A stretch of 44,899 nucleotides of DNA from Puniceicoccaceae bacterium (GTDB lineage: Bacteria > Verrucomicrobiota > Verrucomicrobiia > Opitutales > Coraliomargaritaceae): positions 1 to 44,899 of the forward strand of contig QOOZ01000007.1 in NCBI GenBank assembly GCA_003331195.1, written 5' to 3'. This document shows positions 1-9,032 of the stretch, in pieces (position 1 is the first letter of the stretch; each line of letters starts with the position of its first letter). The notes beneath the pieces were generated by a model that was not told the origin of the DNA, did not search any database, and saw nothing but the letters and a program-made list of their open reading frames with translations. The translations under genes and the position numbers were made by a program.

Positions 1-123
1 ATATTCAGAGCATGGGTAGTATCAGTTGGATAAAGTAAAAATGTATTCAGTCAGGTCGAATTCGCGTCTTAGCGAAACTCAAAGCAAAGAAGCAAGTGGG
101 ATAGCCCAACAATAGATAAATAA

Positions 124-495
124 ATGAATACAAAGATGTATGTAGGCAATCTGTCCTACGACTCAACTGATAGTGATATCCGCGAGCTTTTTGAAGCACA
201 TGGAAACGTAAGCGACGTTTTCATTGTTAAAGACCGTGAGTCTGGCCGCCCCCGCGGCTTTGCTTTCGTATCGATGGAAACCCCTGAAGAAATGAATGCA
301 GCGATCGAAGGTCTCAACGGCGCAGAATTTGCCGGTCGTGTCCTGACCATCAACGAAGCGCGTCCTCGTGAAGAGCGCCCACAGGGCGGCGGCTACGGCG
401 GCGGTGGTGACCGAGGCGGTTACAAGCGTGGTGGTGGTCGTGGTGGTGATCGTGGCGGCCGTGGTGGTGACCGTGGTGGTCGCAACAGCTACTAA
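124..495 (+). CDS. RRM RNA-binding protein with glycine/RGG-rich tail
   Basis: A 123-residue protein with a single RNA recognition motif at about residues 4-80. RNP2 reads MYVGNL (residues 5-10) and RNP1 reads RGFAFVSM near residues 44-51, so the aromatic RNA-stacking positions are present. The tail after about residue 85 is almost entirely Gly, Arg, Asp and Tyr in GGDRGG-type repeats, the layout of cyanobacterial and verrucomicrobial glycine-rich RRM proteins that are often cold-induced. From the family it is expected to bind single-stranded RNA as a cytoplasmic chaperone; the targets cannot be read from sequence. No Shine-Dalgarno site precedes the ATG. The upstream region shares a 10-mer with that of the second RRM gene (3009), and a strong intrinsic terminator follows at 549-578, so it is probably monocistronic. 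Confidence 0.93.
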   Translation: MNTKMYVGNLSYDSTDSDIRELFEAHGNVSDVFIVKDRESGRPRGFAFVSMETPEEMNAAIEGLNGAEFAGRVLTINEARPREERPQGGGYGGGGDRGGYKRGGGRGGDRGGRGGDRGGRNSY

Positions 496-548
496 GCGAC
501 GACTCAGCTTCAGAATCCTACGAATTCACAAAAATCACTTTTAAATGG

Positions 549-578
549 GGCTCTGGAAACGGAGCCTCGTTTTTATGG
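549..578 (+). terminator. Rho-independent terminator of the first RRM gene
   Basis: A 7-bp stem (549-555 with 564-570, one G-T pair, GGGGCTC against GAGCCTC) closes an 8-base loop and is followed by GTTTTTAT. It lies 54 bases after the RRM stop codon and faces the convergent HPr gene. Confidence 0.85.
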
Positions 579-638
579 GGAGTCTTAGCGTAGAGTGCGA
601 ACACTCTCATTCCCACTTACCCTAGCAAGGTAGGCGAG

Positions 639-944
<306 letters not shown>

Positions 945-1049
945 GAATATCTACATTCTTATAAAAAAGTTACTGGTATTTATAGCAAGATATAATCCAA
1001 GATTACCAAATTCATACGAGAATCCATGAATATTTGGCAAGTTTCTCAC

Positions 1050-1085
1050 AAAAAATACCGTCTAGAGTTTATCTTGAAGGCGGTA
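1050..1085 (-). terminator. Possible terminator after the ABC exporter gene
   Basis: Read on the minus strand, TACCG (1085-1081) can pair with CGGTA (1060-1056), and an A/T run giving TTTTTT in RNA follows at 1055-1050. The stem is short and the loop large, so it may be weak and allow read-through to HPr. Confidence 0.45.
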
Positions 1086-1097
1086 AGGGGGTCGCTT

Positions 1098-2873
1098 CTA
1101 CGAATATTCTGGAATCAGATCGCTCTGGTGCCGCCATAGATTAGCATAGTGTCCGCCTTGGTCGATTAGCGCTTCGTGCGACCCTGACTCAATTATGTGG
1201 CCTTGCTCCATGACCACTATCTTGTCCGCCCGCCGTACGGTGGAGAGTCGGTGTGCGATGACTAACACGGTACGCTCTTGCACGAGGCGATCCAGTGCTT
1301 CTTGGATCTTGCGCTCGGTGATCGTGTCAACGCTGGCGGTGGCCTCGTCGAGGATGACAAAGGGCGGATTCTTTAGTAATACACGCGCAATAGTCAGTCG
1401 CTGCTTCTCGCCTTGGCTTAGACGGATTCCTTTTTCGCCTATATTGGTGTCCAGTCGCATCGGCAAGGCATCGACAAAGTCCCTTGAGCACGCTTGCTCC
1501 AGTGCGTCCATGATCTCGTCCTCCGTGGCATCCTCCTTAGCTAGAAGAAGATTATCGCGCACCGTTCCTTCAAAGAGGAAGGGATCTTGGGCGACGTGTC
1601 CGACTTTATCGTGTAGTTCACTGAGTGCGATTTGCCTGATGTCGACGCCTGAGAGCTTGATCATTCCGCTGCTCACGTCGTAGGTGCGCATGGCGAGATT
1701 GGCTACGGTAGACTTACCTGCGCCAGTGTGCCCCACGATCGCAGTGACTCGATTGGCCTCCAGCGTGAGATTGAATTGGTTTAAGATCGCAGGTCGTTCT
1801 GGGTATTCGAAGCGCACATCTTCGAAGACTAGTTCAATCGGCTGATTGGGTAGCGCCTGGGGTGCTAGCGGCTCATCGACATCAACCTGCGCATCGAGTA
1901 TTTCAAAAACTCGCACGCCAGAGGCGCGACCCGCGGCGATTAGGTGGTTCAATCCGTGCAACTGGGAGATAGGCTGGTAGAGCATGTTGGCCAATAGAAA
2001 GAAAGCGATTAACTTGCCCATGGTAAAGTCCGGTGATTCTTGCAGTACAAAGTAGCCGCCGATCGCTACGATGCTGAGGAAGCCGAGCTTTGTCACCAGG
2101 TTAGTGATCGGGTGATAATTCGCCCAGCGATACATCGCTCGCAGGGTTTTCGCCTTCAAGGCCTCTGCTTTGAACTCGAATCTAGCTGACTCGCGATCCT
2201 GAAGTCCGAAAGTCTGAATGAGGCGATTCCCTTGAATATCCTCTACCAACAGACTGTTCAGATCTCCCGAGCTCTCACGCACCCCTTTCCAGATTACGCG
2301 AGATCCTTTCGAGTAATAAAGACCCATGATTACCAAGATTGGAACTGGCAGAAATACGAAGGATGCTAAGAAGGGTTGCAGATAAAAAAGATAGGCACTG
2401 ATCATTAAGATGCGCAGGATAGCGCCAGTACCTTGTTCCGTACCGTCTAACAGCGCTCGCTCGACAGCAGCCACATCTTCAATTACACGAGAAGAAATCT
2501 CGCCACTCTTGCGCTGGTCGTAGAATGAGACGGGCAGGCGCAGCAGTTTGCTGTGGAGGTCGCGCCGCATCTCTAAAAGGACACGCTGCTCTAGCGTATT
2601 GTTTACTCGAATGCGTAAGCTATTGAAAATCTCACTGCCGAGGTAGAAGAGGGCGATCATCCCGACTCCGTAAATGAGGCCGTCGAGCGCTCTCGTCGCC
2701 TCGAGTCCGTCGAAGATGCGTTGGATTGCAATCGGTACGGCGATCTCCATCGCCGCCATGCTCGCAGCAAGCCCTATCGTCAGCCAAAACAAGCCCTTGT
2801 AGCGAAACAGGTAGGCTGAGACCCGAAGGATGGTGTTTTGCTGGTGTTTGGCTTTTTTTGTAATCACAGGCAT
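1098..2873 (-). CDS. ABC transporter, fused membrane and ATP-binding domains (exporter type)
   Basis: A 591-residue half-transporter. The N-terminal ~320 residues hold about six hydrophobic segments (ABC_membrane fold) and the C-terminal ~240 the nucleotide-binding domain. Visible motifs are Walker A GHTGAGKST, the Q-loop near HVAQDPFLF, the signature in a variant LSQGEKQR form, Walker B FVILDEA and the H-loop in IAHRLS. This is the MsbA/MdlB/LmrA-like exporter architecture, which works as a homodimer or paired heterodimer in the inner membrane. The signature has Gln where LSGGQ has Gly, which is common in these exporters. The substrate cannot be assigned: lipid, peptide and drug export are all possible. 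No partner half-transporter is adjacent, so a homodimer is likely. Confidence 0.93.
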   Translation of the reverse strand: MPVITKKAKHQQNTILRVSAYLFRYKGLFWLTIGLAASMAAMEIAVPIAIQRIFDGLEATRALDGLIYGVGMIALFYLGSEIFNSLRIRVNNTLEQRVLLEMRRDLHSKLLRLPVSFYDQRKSGEISSRVIEDVAAVERALLDGTEQGTGAILRILMISAYLFYLQPFLASFVFLPVPILVIMGLYYSKGSRVIWKGVRESSGDLNSLLVEDIQGNRLIQTFGLQDRESARFEFKAEALKAKTLRAMYRWANYHPITNLVTKLGFLSIVAIGGYFVLQESPDFTMGKLIAFFLLANMLYQPISQLHGLNHLIAAGRASGVRVFEILDAQVDVDEPLAPQALPNQPIELVFEDVRFEYPERPAILNQFNLTLEANRVTAIVGHTGAGKSTVANLAMRTYDVSSGMIKLSGVDIRQIALSELHDKVGHVAQDPFLFEGTVRDNLLLAKEDATEDEIMDALEQACSRDFVDALPMRLDTNIGEKGIRLSQGEKQRLTIARVLLKNPPFVILDEATASVDTITERKIQEALDRLVQERTVLVIAHRLSTVRRADKIVVMEQGHIIESGSHEALIDQGGHYANLWRHQSDLIPEYS

Positions 2874-3008
2874 TGAAAGTTAATTTGTGACGCAAGCCTC
2901 GAAGCGGGGTCTTGGCAAATCAGAATACAAATAAAAGGTTGTCAGGTCGAGTCTTCGTCCGCTTGTTTACGTATCTTCAGGATTCATTCCTAATTCCTAA
3001 TTTTCACT

Positions 3009-3287
3009 ATGTCCGTTCGACTCTATGTAGGTAACCTCTCTTTCGATGCCACTGCTGATGATCTCCGCGAGATTTTCGGTCAATGCGGTGAGGTCGAAGA
3101 CGCGATCATCGTGACCCGTCCCGGTGGCGGTCGTCCTCGTGGTTTCGGTTTTGTCACAATGACCGAAGAAGCCGCAGGCCAAGAAGCCATATGCCAGCTC
3201 GATGGCCAAGAGGTCTCTGGCCGCCAGCTCGTGGTTAACATCGCCAAAGAGCGTCAAGAAAGCGATCGAACAGGCGATAGCGACTAG
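3009..3287 (+). CDS. Small stand-alone RRM RNA-binding protein
   Basis: A 92-residue protein that is essentially one RNA recognition motif. RNP2 is LYVGNL near residues 5-10 and RNP1 is RGFGFVTM near residues 44-51. Unlike the RRM protein at 124-495 it has no glycine-rich tail, only a short charged end. It is probably a cytoplasmic RNA-binding protein or chaperone. Its start is an ATG without a recognisable Shine-Dalgarno sequence. The gene stands alone between a divergent ABC exporter and a convergent MFS gene, and a likely terminator follows. The 5' region contains GTCAGGTCGA at 2941-2950, also present upstream of the other RRM gene. Confidence 0.93.
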   Translation: MSVRLYVGNLSFDATADDLREIFGQCGEVEDAIIVTRPGGGRPRGFGFVTMTEEAAGQEAICQLDGQEVSGRQLVVNIAKERQESDRTGDSD

Positions 3288-3295
3288 GCTTTATT

Positions 3296-3328
3296 TGGGT
3301 GCTCGCTTATCAGGCGCCCAGTTATTTT
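3296..3328 (+). terminator. Probable terminator of the second RRM gene
   Basis: GGGTGC (3297-3302) pairs with GCGCCC (3314-3319), extended by a T-A pair, with an 11-base loop, followed by GTTATTTT. The T-run is interrupted, so termination may be moderate. Confidence 0.55.
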
Positions 3329-3387
3329 GAACTTAGCCTCTCCTGCGGAGGCGTCCCAGATGGCGCCGCTCCGCGGTCGGTCGTATT

Positions 3388-4731
3388 TTAGCCCTTAACG
3401 GGTTTTGGTAGCTTTAGCGCCATGACCAGCGGGATGATTACCACGAGCGCACCAAAAAAGTAGGCACTTTTTGAACCATAGATGAAGTAAACGAAGGCCG
3501 CTGTTAGTGGACCGATCGCCCGAGCGAGCGAGCCTGCCGACCGGAATATACCAAGATTGGCACCTTGGTCCGACTCGCTAGAATAGAGTGATACGAGTGC
3601 ACTGAGTGTTGGCGAGACAAGGCCGATGGATAAGGCCATCAGGGCGAGCGCTCCGAAGAATAGACCCAGTTGCATGGCTACAGCCAATGCTAGAAAGGCG
3701 GCGACGCCAAAGGCGATTCCAGCTATGGCTAGTCGCTTCTCGCCAATAGGAGATGCGAGTCGGCGCACGATGCCTCCTTGCACGAGCACTAGAATGAGTC
3801 CGATGAAGACGAACATGCCTCCATTCTGTGCTGGCGTGAAGTCAAAGCGCTCGGACGCGAGAAATGTGAGCGTAAATTCCATCCCACTAAAGGCTAACAT
3901 GTAGACTAAATAGACGAGATTCGTTCGCCGCGTCGAGGGCTCGGGACAATGCAATAGGCGGAAGACCGCGAACCCCTTGCGCTCGAGGTTTGGCTTCCCA
4001 CGCTTCTCTGCGGGTAGAGTTTCCTCGAAGCGCAGATAGACCCAGATTAAATTAATTGCAGTCAAAATCAAGCTGACTAGTGCGGGCATTGAAAAGGGGT
4101 TCACGCCGAAGGCCTTCATCGAGGGAGCGATCACCGACAGATCGATCTTAGCTAGAAGACCACCGATGGCAGGCCCCACGATGAACCCCAGCCCAAAAGC
4201 GATCCCGATAATGGCTAGCCCACTGGAGCGCTTTTCGCGTGTGGTGCTATCAGCCACTGCGGCCGTTGCCACCGAGAGGTTACCCCCCATTACACCACCT
4301 AGCACTCGCGCGAGAACCAGTATCCAAAAGGATGCCGCAAAAAACCAAGCGATGTAACTCAAGGCCAGCCCGCTGATTGTGATTAACAGCACTTTACGCC
4401 TCCCGACTCGATCGGAATAGGCACCCCAAAGTGGCGCGCAGATAAATTGTAGGATCGAGTAGAGAGAACCGAGGATGCCGCCAAAAAGTACCGCCGTCAT
4501 AAAGCGAGGATTTGTTGCGCCACTACTTTCCGCCCAACCGGCGAGCGGGGCGATCAATTGCCCAAGCAGAGTCGAGCCCCCATCGCCGCTCGGTAGGTAA
4601 TACTCGAGCATTGCTGGAAAAAGCGGGAAGATGATCGAAAACCCAACCAAATCTAGAAAAAGAGTCAGGAAAATGATGCCTAGGCGGCTATGGCCTTTGG
4701 TCTTGGTAATCGTATCGGTAGTGTCGCTCAT
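3388..4731 (-). CDS. MFS transporter, TetA/DHA1-like
   Basis: A 447-residue membrane protein with about twelve hydrophobic segments. The loop after the second segment carries the MFS motif A as [14 protein letters not shown], and the first helix has the [16 protein letters not shown] pattern of the DHA1 family that includes TetA. Family members are proton-coupled exporters of drugs or metabolites in the inner membrane. An extended loop after the first helix (about residues 45-75, SGDGGST region) is longer than in E. coli TetA. The protein should not be called a tetracycline pump on this evidence, because many chromosomal DHA1 members have other substrates. It lies 138 bases upstream of coaD on the same strand and is probably transcribed separately. 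Confidence 0.9.
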   Translation of the reverse strand: MSDTTDTITKTKGHSRLGIIFLTLFLDLVGFSIIFPLFPAMLEYYLPSGDGGSTLLGQLIAPLAGWAESSGATNPRFMTAVLFGGILGSLYSILQFICAPLWGAYSDRVGRRKVLLITISGLALSYIAWFFAASFWILVLARVLGGVMGGNLSVATAAVADSTTREKRSSGLAIIGIAFGLGFIVGPAIGGLLAKIDLSVIAPSMKAFGVNPFSMPALVSLILTAINLIWVYLRFEETLPAEKRGKPNLERKGFAVFRLLHCPEPSTRRTNLVYLVYMLAFSGMEFTLTFLASERFDFTPAQNGGMFVFIGLILVLVQGGIVRRLASPIGEKRLAIAGIAFGVAAFLALAVAMQLGLFFGALALMALSIGLVSPTLSALVSLYSSESDQGANLGIFRSAGSLARAIGPLTAAFVYFIYGSKSAYFFGALVVIIPLVMALKLPKPVKG

Positions 4732-4818
4732 GCTCTGCTTGATCTTGATACTACTCTTAAACTTACTCTAGCTCTGCGTTGAATGGATATTAGATTAGGT
4801 TTCTAAATTTCAGCATTG

Positions 4819-4867
4819 TTCCGGCTCGCTTCGCGCCCGGTCTTGTCGCTACGCTCGGAATAGCGTT
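4819..4867. repeat. GC-rich imperfect inverted repeat between MFS and coaD genes
   Basis: TTCCG near 4819 and CGGAA near 4856 bracket a GC-rich stretch containing GCTCGCTTCGCG-type and GTCGCTACGCTC-type segments able to form imperfect hairpins. It lies just downstream of coaD on the minus strand and may slow or end transcription. I cannot tell whether it belongs to a dispersed repeat family. Confidence 0.35.
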
Positions 4868-4869
4868 TC

Positions 4870-5352
4870 TTATACGTGCCCGAATTTTTTCGAAAGTGCC
4901 TCGTGCACATTCGTGGGGATCAACCTGCGCTCCCGATCGGTAAACTTGAAGACCTGTTTGACTAGATTTGAGCTAGTGAAGAAAAATTGTTCATTGGGCA
5001 TGAGGAAGATCGTTTCGATCGAATCGTCGAGATGGCGGTTCATTTGCGCCATTTGGAACTCGTGCTCGAAGTCTGAAACCGCCCGCAGTCCACGGATGAG
5101 CGCCACCGCTTTTTTCTCCTTCGCCAGATCGACGATTAGACCGTCAAACGCGATGACCGATATATTTGGGCGATCCGTTAGGTTTTCTTCGATCATATGA
5201 ACCCTCTCTTTACTAGTGAAGAGAGGATCCTTAGTCGCGTTGCGCGCCACCGCCACAATGACCTTGTCGAAGATGTGCCGCGCGCGGTTAATCACATCGA
5301 GGTGGCCATTGGTAATCGGGTCGAACGACCCTGGATAGATACCGATTTTCAT
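4870..5352 (-). CDS. coaD: Phosphopantetheine adenylyltransferase
   Basis: A 160-residue protein of normal CoaD length. The nucleotidyltransferase motif appears at the N-terminus as [12 protein letters not shown] (the T/HxGH signature). The later ISSxxVR-like element reads TSSNLVKQ, and [16 protein letters not shown] is characteristic of CoaD. It transfers AMP from ATP to 4'-phosphopantetheine to make dephospho-CoA, the penultimate step of coenzyme A synthesis, as a cytosolic hexamer. No other CoA genes are nearby. It is divergent from the prepilin-like gene cluster, with 136 bases between the two starts. Confidence 0.97.
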   Translation of the reverse strand: MKIGIYPGSFDPITNGHLDVINRARHIFDKVIVAVARNATKDPLFTSKERVHMIEENLTDRPNISVIAFDGLIVDLAKEKKAVALIRGLRAVSDFEHEFQMAQMNRHLDDSIETIFLMPNEQFFFTSSNLVKQVFKFTDRERRLIPTNVHEALSKKFGHV

Positions 5353-5434
5353 AATCCTGCGATTCAGTGCATCTACGGCACGAAGTCCAACATATTAACT
5401 GAACTGCCCTACAGCAGAGTTGACAGCAATCGAT

Positions 5435-5462
5435 TTGAAGGCGATGTTTTACTATTTATAAT
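5435..5462 (+). promoter_or_regulatory. Predicted sigma-70-type promoter of the prepilin-like cluster
   Basis: A perfect TATAAT lies at 5457-5462, and a -35-like TTGAAG at 5435-5440 is separated from it by 16 bases. Transcription would start near 5469, about 20 bases before the first ATG at 5489. A perfect TTGACA at 5420-5425 lies too far upstream to pair with the same -10. Confidence 0.55.
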
Positions 5463-5488
5463 ACTGATGAAATTCAGTTAACATCCCC

Positions 5489-6148
5489 ATGTTATACACT
5501 TTTCCCCATCGTCATTCGCTGAGTAAGCGCCAACAAGGTTTCACCTTGATTGAGCTCTTAATGGTCATTACCGTGATTCTGATTCTTGCTGGCATCACCT
5601 TCGGTATTTCACGCGGCGTGCAAAACGCGCAGGCACGTACGAAGGCTAGGGCAGAGTTGGCTACGATTTCGCAGGCGATCGAGCAGTTTAAATCTAGGTA
5701 TGGCGATTACCCGTGGCACCAGGGTAGCGGTGGTGATTCTACGGATAACAATAAGATGCTGCTTTACGCTTTAACAGGGCGCATGGTTCTCGCAGATCCT
5801 TCCCCCACCGATAACTCCACCGAAATTGCGGCCATCGAAATAACAGATCAGGCGCAGATTGATAAGAATCCAAAATTTTTAGATGACAGCAAGTTCTCGA
5901 CGACGAAGATAGGCCAGCTCACCACTAATCTTCTCGATCCTTGGGGGAATCCCTATGTCTACAGGTATAAAAGGGACAATAGTCCCGATGCTTGGGATGT
6001 TTTCGGATTTCATTTGTATTCTACAGGACCTAAAGGCAACTCAGCTAACACAGCGATTAAAGCTAAGATTAACAACTCTACAGGTGTGTTCGACGACAAT
6101 TTTAGAGACGTAGCGAACGCTGAGGGCATCATTTTTGCAGGAGAATAA
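5489..6148 (+). CDS. Type II secretion-like major pseudopilin (GspG-like prepilin)
   Basis: A 219-residue prepilin-like protein. A 17-residue leader ends in Gly17, followed by the class III signal FTLIELLMVI with Phe18 and Glu22 (mature +5), then a hydrophobic helix to about residue 40. The GspG hallmark appears later as LLDPWGNPYVYRY, with YGDYPW upstream. After cleavage by prepilin peptidase it should enter an inner-membrane pseudopilus. It is longer than the ~140-residue E. coli GspG; the extra length lies in a central Thr/Asp/Ile-rich region before the DPWGNPY motif. It heads five consecutive prepilin-like genes and is three bases from the next. No GspD, GspE or GspF homologue is in the window, so the assembly machine must be elsewhere or shared. 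Confidence 0.88.
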   Translation: MLYTFPHRHSLSKRQQGFTLIELLMVITVILILAGITFGISRGVQNAQARTKARAELATISQAIEQFKSRYGDYPWHQGSGGDSTDNNKMLLYALTGRMVLADPSPTDNSTEIAAIEITDQAQIDKNPKFLDDSKFSTTKIGQLTTNLLDPWGNPYVYRYKRDNSPDAWDVFGFHLYSTGPKGNSANTAIKAKINNSTGVFDDNFRDVANAEGIIFAGE

Positions 6149-6151
6149 TTT

Positions 6152-6706
6152 ATGAATAAAAAACAAAAAATCTCAGGTTTTACTTTGATCGAGCTTTTGA
6201 TGGTGATTGCCATTATCGGCATTCTAGCTGGCATTCTGATTCCCACGGTAGGAGCTGTCAGGACACAAGCCAACTTAGCAGCCTCTAAAGCCCAACTTTC
6301 AAATTATGTGACCGCGATTACCATGTTTAAGGGTGAGTATGGCTATTACCCATTTCCCAATGCACAGACCAATAACGGGGCTAATATTAACTCACTATCT
6401 GATGACTTTATTGAAACCTTGTCTGGTCGAAATGATAGTGGGAATTCTATCTCAACTGGTGGAAATCGTCGCAGAGTTGCTTTCCATAGTTTTTCCGAGT
6501 CTGAGTTTTTTTACAAAGATGACGATACGATCGATGTTAGCACCCTCGCAGATCGCTTCAACAACACCCAAATCTTTATTGCCATCGATGGTGATGGCGA
6601 CGGCGAAGTTTCGGTTCCAGGGAATACTAAACTGAAATCCCCAGTAACAGCTTATGTGGTCACAGACACCACCACAGACGCACCAGGCTATTCTCTCTAC
6701 GACTAA
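6152..6706 (+). CDS. Prepilin-like protein (GspG-like, second copy)
   Basis: A 184-residue protein with a short basic leader cut after Gly9, then FTLIELLMVIAIIGILAG with Glu14 at mature +5 and one hydrophobic helix. It shares with the preceding protein the post-helix pattern ending in KGEYGYYPF, so the two look like diverged paralogs. A C-terminal acidic DGDGDGEV stretch resembles a calcium-binding loop, a function known in true GspG, but this is only a similarity of pattern. The ATG follows a good Shine-Dalgarno (AGGAG about 10 bases upstream), the clearest in this cluster. It starts three bases after the preceding stop, so translation is probably coupled. Role: structural pilus or pseudopilus subunit, partner machinery unknown. 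Confidence 0.85.
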   Translation: MNKKQKISGFTLIELLMVIAIIGILAGILIPTVGAVRTQANLAASKAQLSNYVTAITMFKGEYGYYPFPNAQTNNGANINSLSDDFIETLSGRNDSGNSISTGGNRRRVAFHSFSESEFFYKDDDTIDVSTLADRFNNTQIFIAIDGDGDGEVSVPGNTKLKSPVTAYVVTDTTTDAPGYSLYD

Positions 6707-6720
6707 TTTAATCTTTCTGA

Positions 6721-7371
6721 ATGAATTCTTCTTCCAAGAACTCCGCTTTCACTCTAATTGAACTCTTAGTAGTTATCAGTATTATACTAATCGCTTCGTC
6801 TATCATTTTTATTGGCGGAGGTGGTGGAGAGGGTGCAAAGTTAAGTTCTTCTCAGCGTATTATTTCTGGTATCGCGCAAGGTGCGCGTGGTCAGGCGATT
6901 CTTAAAAATGCGACGACACGTCTAATTATTTATTCTGATTTAGCTTCCAATGAAGATGAGGAAAAAAAGCTGCGTTACTTTGGTATTGTTTACGAAGACA
7001 ATGCTAATCCCGGACAATGGTTTGCTGCGACACAGGGTACCTACCTGCCCGAGGGAATTTATTTCAACAAGGATTTAAGTAAGGAATATCCGACCAGCAG
7101 TACTATGAAAATAAATTACCCTCGGCAATCAGCGCAATCTGGTAGCAGCGGTGAGGAATATTACTACTACGAGTTTAACAGCAACGGGACAATGGCTACC
7201 AATTACGACAACACTTGGTTGGCTATTCAGGCAGGCACCCTAAAGCCAAACAGCGGCGGCGTGCTTGGAGTTGACTTTACAGAAATTGAAAATGAAGGCC
7301 TGAAGGCTGCATTAATTTTTCGTCGCGTAGGAACGACTACTTTTGTGAGCGATCCAACTGATATCTATTAA
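6721..7371 (+). CDS. Prepilin-like protein (GspH-like / Verru_Chthon cassette D-like)
   Basis: A 216-residue protein whose N-terminus has the class III signal with Ala, not Gly, at -1: the sequence around residue 9 is SAFTLIELLVVISIILIA, with Glu14 at mature +5. The helix is followed by GGGGGEG and then a segment around SQRIISGIAQGARGQAILKNATTRLII, typical of GspH/FimT-like minor pseudopilins and of the short member of Verrucomicrobia pilin cassettes. The C-terminal half is Tyr-, Asn- and Ser-rich, as expected for a periplasmic or extracellular domain. It starts 14 bases after the previous gene without a clear ribosome-binding site. The exact family is uncertain, but the prepilin class is clear. 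Confidence 0.82.
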   Translation: MNSSSKNSAFTLIELLVVISIILIASSIIFIGGGGGEGAKLSSSQRIISGIAQGARGQAILKNATTRLIIYSDLASNEDEEKKLRYFGIVYEDNANPGQWFAATQGTYLPEGIYFNKDLSKEYPTSSTMKINYPRQSAQSGSSGEEYYYYEFNSNGTMATNYDNTWLAIQAGTLKPNSGGVLGVDFTEIENEGLKAALIFRRVGTTTFVSDPTDIY

Positions 7372-7380
7372 ACATTTTCT

Positions 7381-8064
7381 ATGAATACATCTAAGCTTTC
7401 TCAATGTCCCGCAAATGCGCGGAGTGAATATGGCTTCAGCCTAATCGAAGTCGTCTTGGCGATCGGTATCTTTTTAGTGACTGTGCTCGCACTGGTCGGT
7501 CTGCTTGGGCCGACTCTACAGTCTGTCGACGAAGTAGAGAAAACCGACGAAATTGCTTCTGTAGTCAATACGGTGAATGCTTTTCTTCAGAGTTCGCCTG
7601 ATATTGCAGTTGGTAGCCAATCAAAATTTGAAACGATTTATAAAGAATTACGCACGGATGGATATATTACAGCATTTGTTTTCAGGGCCTACGACAATGA
7701 TGATAATATTAGTCTAGTGGTTGGTTTTGGCGATAAATTCGAGGTTGGCGAAGAGGATAAAGCGCGGGTCTTAGCTGCGAATATTCGAACAGGTGCAAAT
7801 GTAATCGCTGCGGGTCCTGTCTATCGTGTTATTCTCACTGCTTCCTCAGTTACGCCAGTAGATCACTTAACCGATGGATCTCGTGATGCTAATGGAGTCT
7901 TTTATCTAAGTAAGAATTTCTCGGAATACCCAGAAGGCTATTTAGCGATGGAGGTTCGTATTTTTGCAGAAGACCCTGGTCCTACTTTTAACTACAATAA
8001 GCTTCTACGAGACGTTGCTGATTTAGAACCTTTATTTACATACAACATGGCGGTAGTTCGTTAG
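7381..8064 (+). CDS. Prepilin-like protein (GspI-like / Verru_Chthon cassette B-like)
   Basis: A 227-residue protein with a longer leader (about 18 residues, containing Cys9) cleaved after Gly18, then FSLIEVVLAIGIFLVTVLALVG with Glu23 at mature +5. The helix and the following LLGPTLQSVDEVEKTDEIA region resemble GspI/PilV-type minor pseudopilins and the B member of pilin cassettes annotated in Verrucomicrobia. The rest is a soluble domain ending with EPLFTYNMAVVR; such a VVR end is seen in cassette proteins. The start lies nine bases after the upstream stop with no Shine-Dalgarno. It is probably a minor subunit of the same filament as its neighbours. Confidence 0.82.
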   Translation: MNTSKLSQCPANARSEYGFSLIEVVLAIGIFLVTVLALVGLLGPTLQSVDEVEKTDEIASVVNTVNAFLQSSPDIAVGSQSKFETIYKELRTDGYITAFVFRAYDNDDNISLVVGFGDKFEVGEEDKARVLAANIRTGANVIAAGPVYRVILTASSVTPVDHLTDGSRDANGVFYLSKNFSEYPEGYLAMEVRIFAEDPGPTFNYNKLLRDVADLEPLFTYNMAVVR

Positions 8065-8076
8065 TAAGATTTGAAA

Positions 8077-8958
8077 ATGAAAACATTGAATTTTAGCCGT
8101 CAAAAGAATCATCAAAGTGCGTTTACGCTGATCGAAATAATGGTGGCGACGGTCGTCATGATTGTGCTCACTGGCCTAGTTATCCAGATCACGAGCGAAG
8201 TGCTTAAAGTGTGGAATCGTTCCTCAGGCAAACTTTCGGCGAATGCCGAGGCTCGTATCGCTATGGATTTGCTCACGCAAGATCTTGAGACGGCTGTTTT
8301 TCGTAACAACGGTCAGCGATGGTTAGAAGCGCGTCAATTAGATCTGGGTGATCCATTGACGGGTGGTAATTTTAAGACGACTCAACTTCGTTTATTTTCT
8401 CCTGCTCTCGATCGACCAGACGAACCGGGTGATATATGCGGCATCTCTTATCTTCTTGATTATCGAAATCCTATTGATGGTGGCGTTGATGGAGATCGAA
8501 CTTTTGTCCTTTATCGTCACCTAGTTGATCCCAAGACGAGTTTTGACAATTTGATGGGGGAACCGCAGCAGAATACGTTTGATAATACGGAATGGAGTCC
8601 TGACTCTACGCGAGACGGGGGTAGTAATTATTTGGTTTCTAATATCGTCGACTTTCGTATTGATTTTTATGTTTTAGATGATGGGGATACCGATACTCCA
8701 CGATTAGTCTCGGGAGATGTTTTCTTCGGTGGAACCAATTCAACGGTAGGCACGAGCGCTACAAGTCCTGCGCAGGCTCAGTTTGCGAAACCCCTTGCCT
8801 ATGCAGAGATCACTTTGACGGTCATTTCCGATGAAGCACTAAGAGTCATTCAGAATGATGTATTGGCACAAACTGGTTTCGCTAATTGGCGTGAATACAT
8901 CACGGCCAACGGCGAAGTCTTCACCCGCCGAGTCAACTTCCTTGCTCGCCCTCTTTAG
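8077..8958 (+). CDS. Prepilin-like protein (GspJ-like / Verru_Chthon cassette C-like)
   Basis: A 293-residue protein from the ATG at 8077; a TTG two codons upstream (8071) is a less likely start. The class III signal has Ala15 at -1, then FTLIEIMVATVVMIVLTGLV with Glu20 at mature +5. The region after the helix (SGKLSANAEARIAMDLLTQDLETAVF) is typical of GspJ/PilW-like proteins and of cassette protein C, in which a long amphipathic helix is followed by a beta-rich domain. It is the largest and last of the five tandem prepilin-like genes. The very large cassette member A seen in other Verrucomicrobia does not follow. No terminator is obvious before the convergent NusG paralog. Confidence 0.84.
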   Translation: MKTLNFSRQKNHQSAFTLIEIMVATVVMIVLTGLVIQITSEVLKVWNRSSGKLSANAEARIAMDLLTQDLETAVFRNNGQRWLEARQLDLGDPLTGGNFKTTQLRLFSPALDRPDEPGDICGISYLLDYRNPIDGGVDGDRTFVLYRHLVDPKTSFDNLMGEPQQNTFDNTEWSPDSTRDGGSNYLVSNIVDFRIDFYVLDDGDTDTPRLVSGDVFFGGTNSTVGTSATSPAQAQFAKPLAYAEITLTVISDEALRVIQNDVLAQTGFANWREYITANGEVFTRRVNFLARPL

Positions 8959-9032
8959 CGTCCAGCTTGATCAGTTTTGAAAATGCCTTCTCGGGTCGGA
9001 ACGGGCACAATTAAAAGAGTGTTTTATCTTCG

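Noticed and set aside
5420-5425. Perfect TTGACA as the -35 for the prepilin cluster
   Set aside because: The spacing to the perfect TATAAT is 31 bases, too long; the TTGAAG at 5435 fits better.
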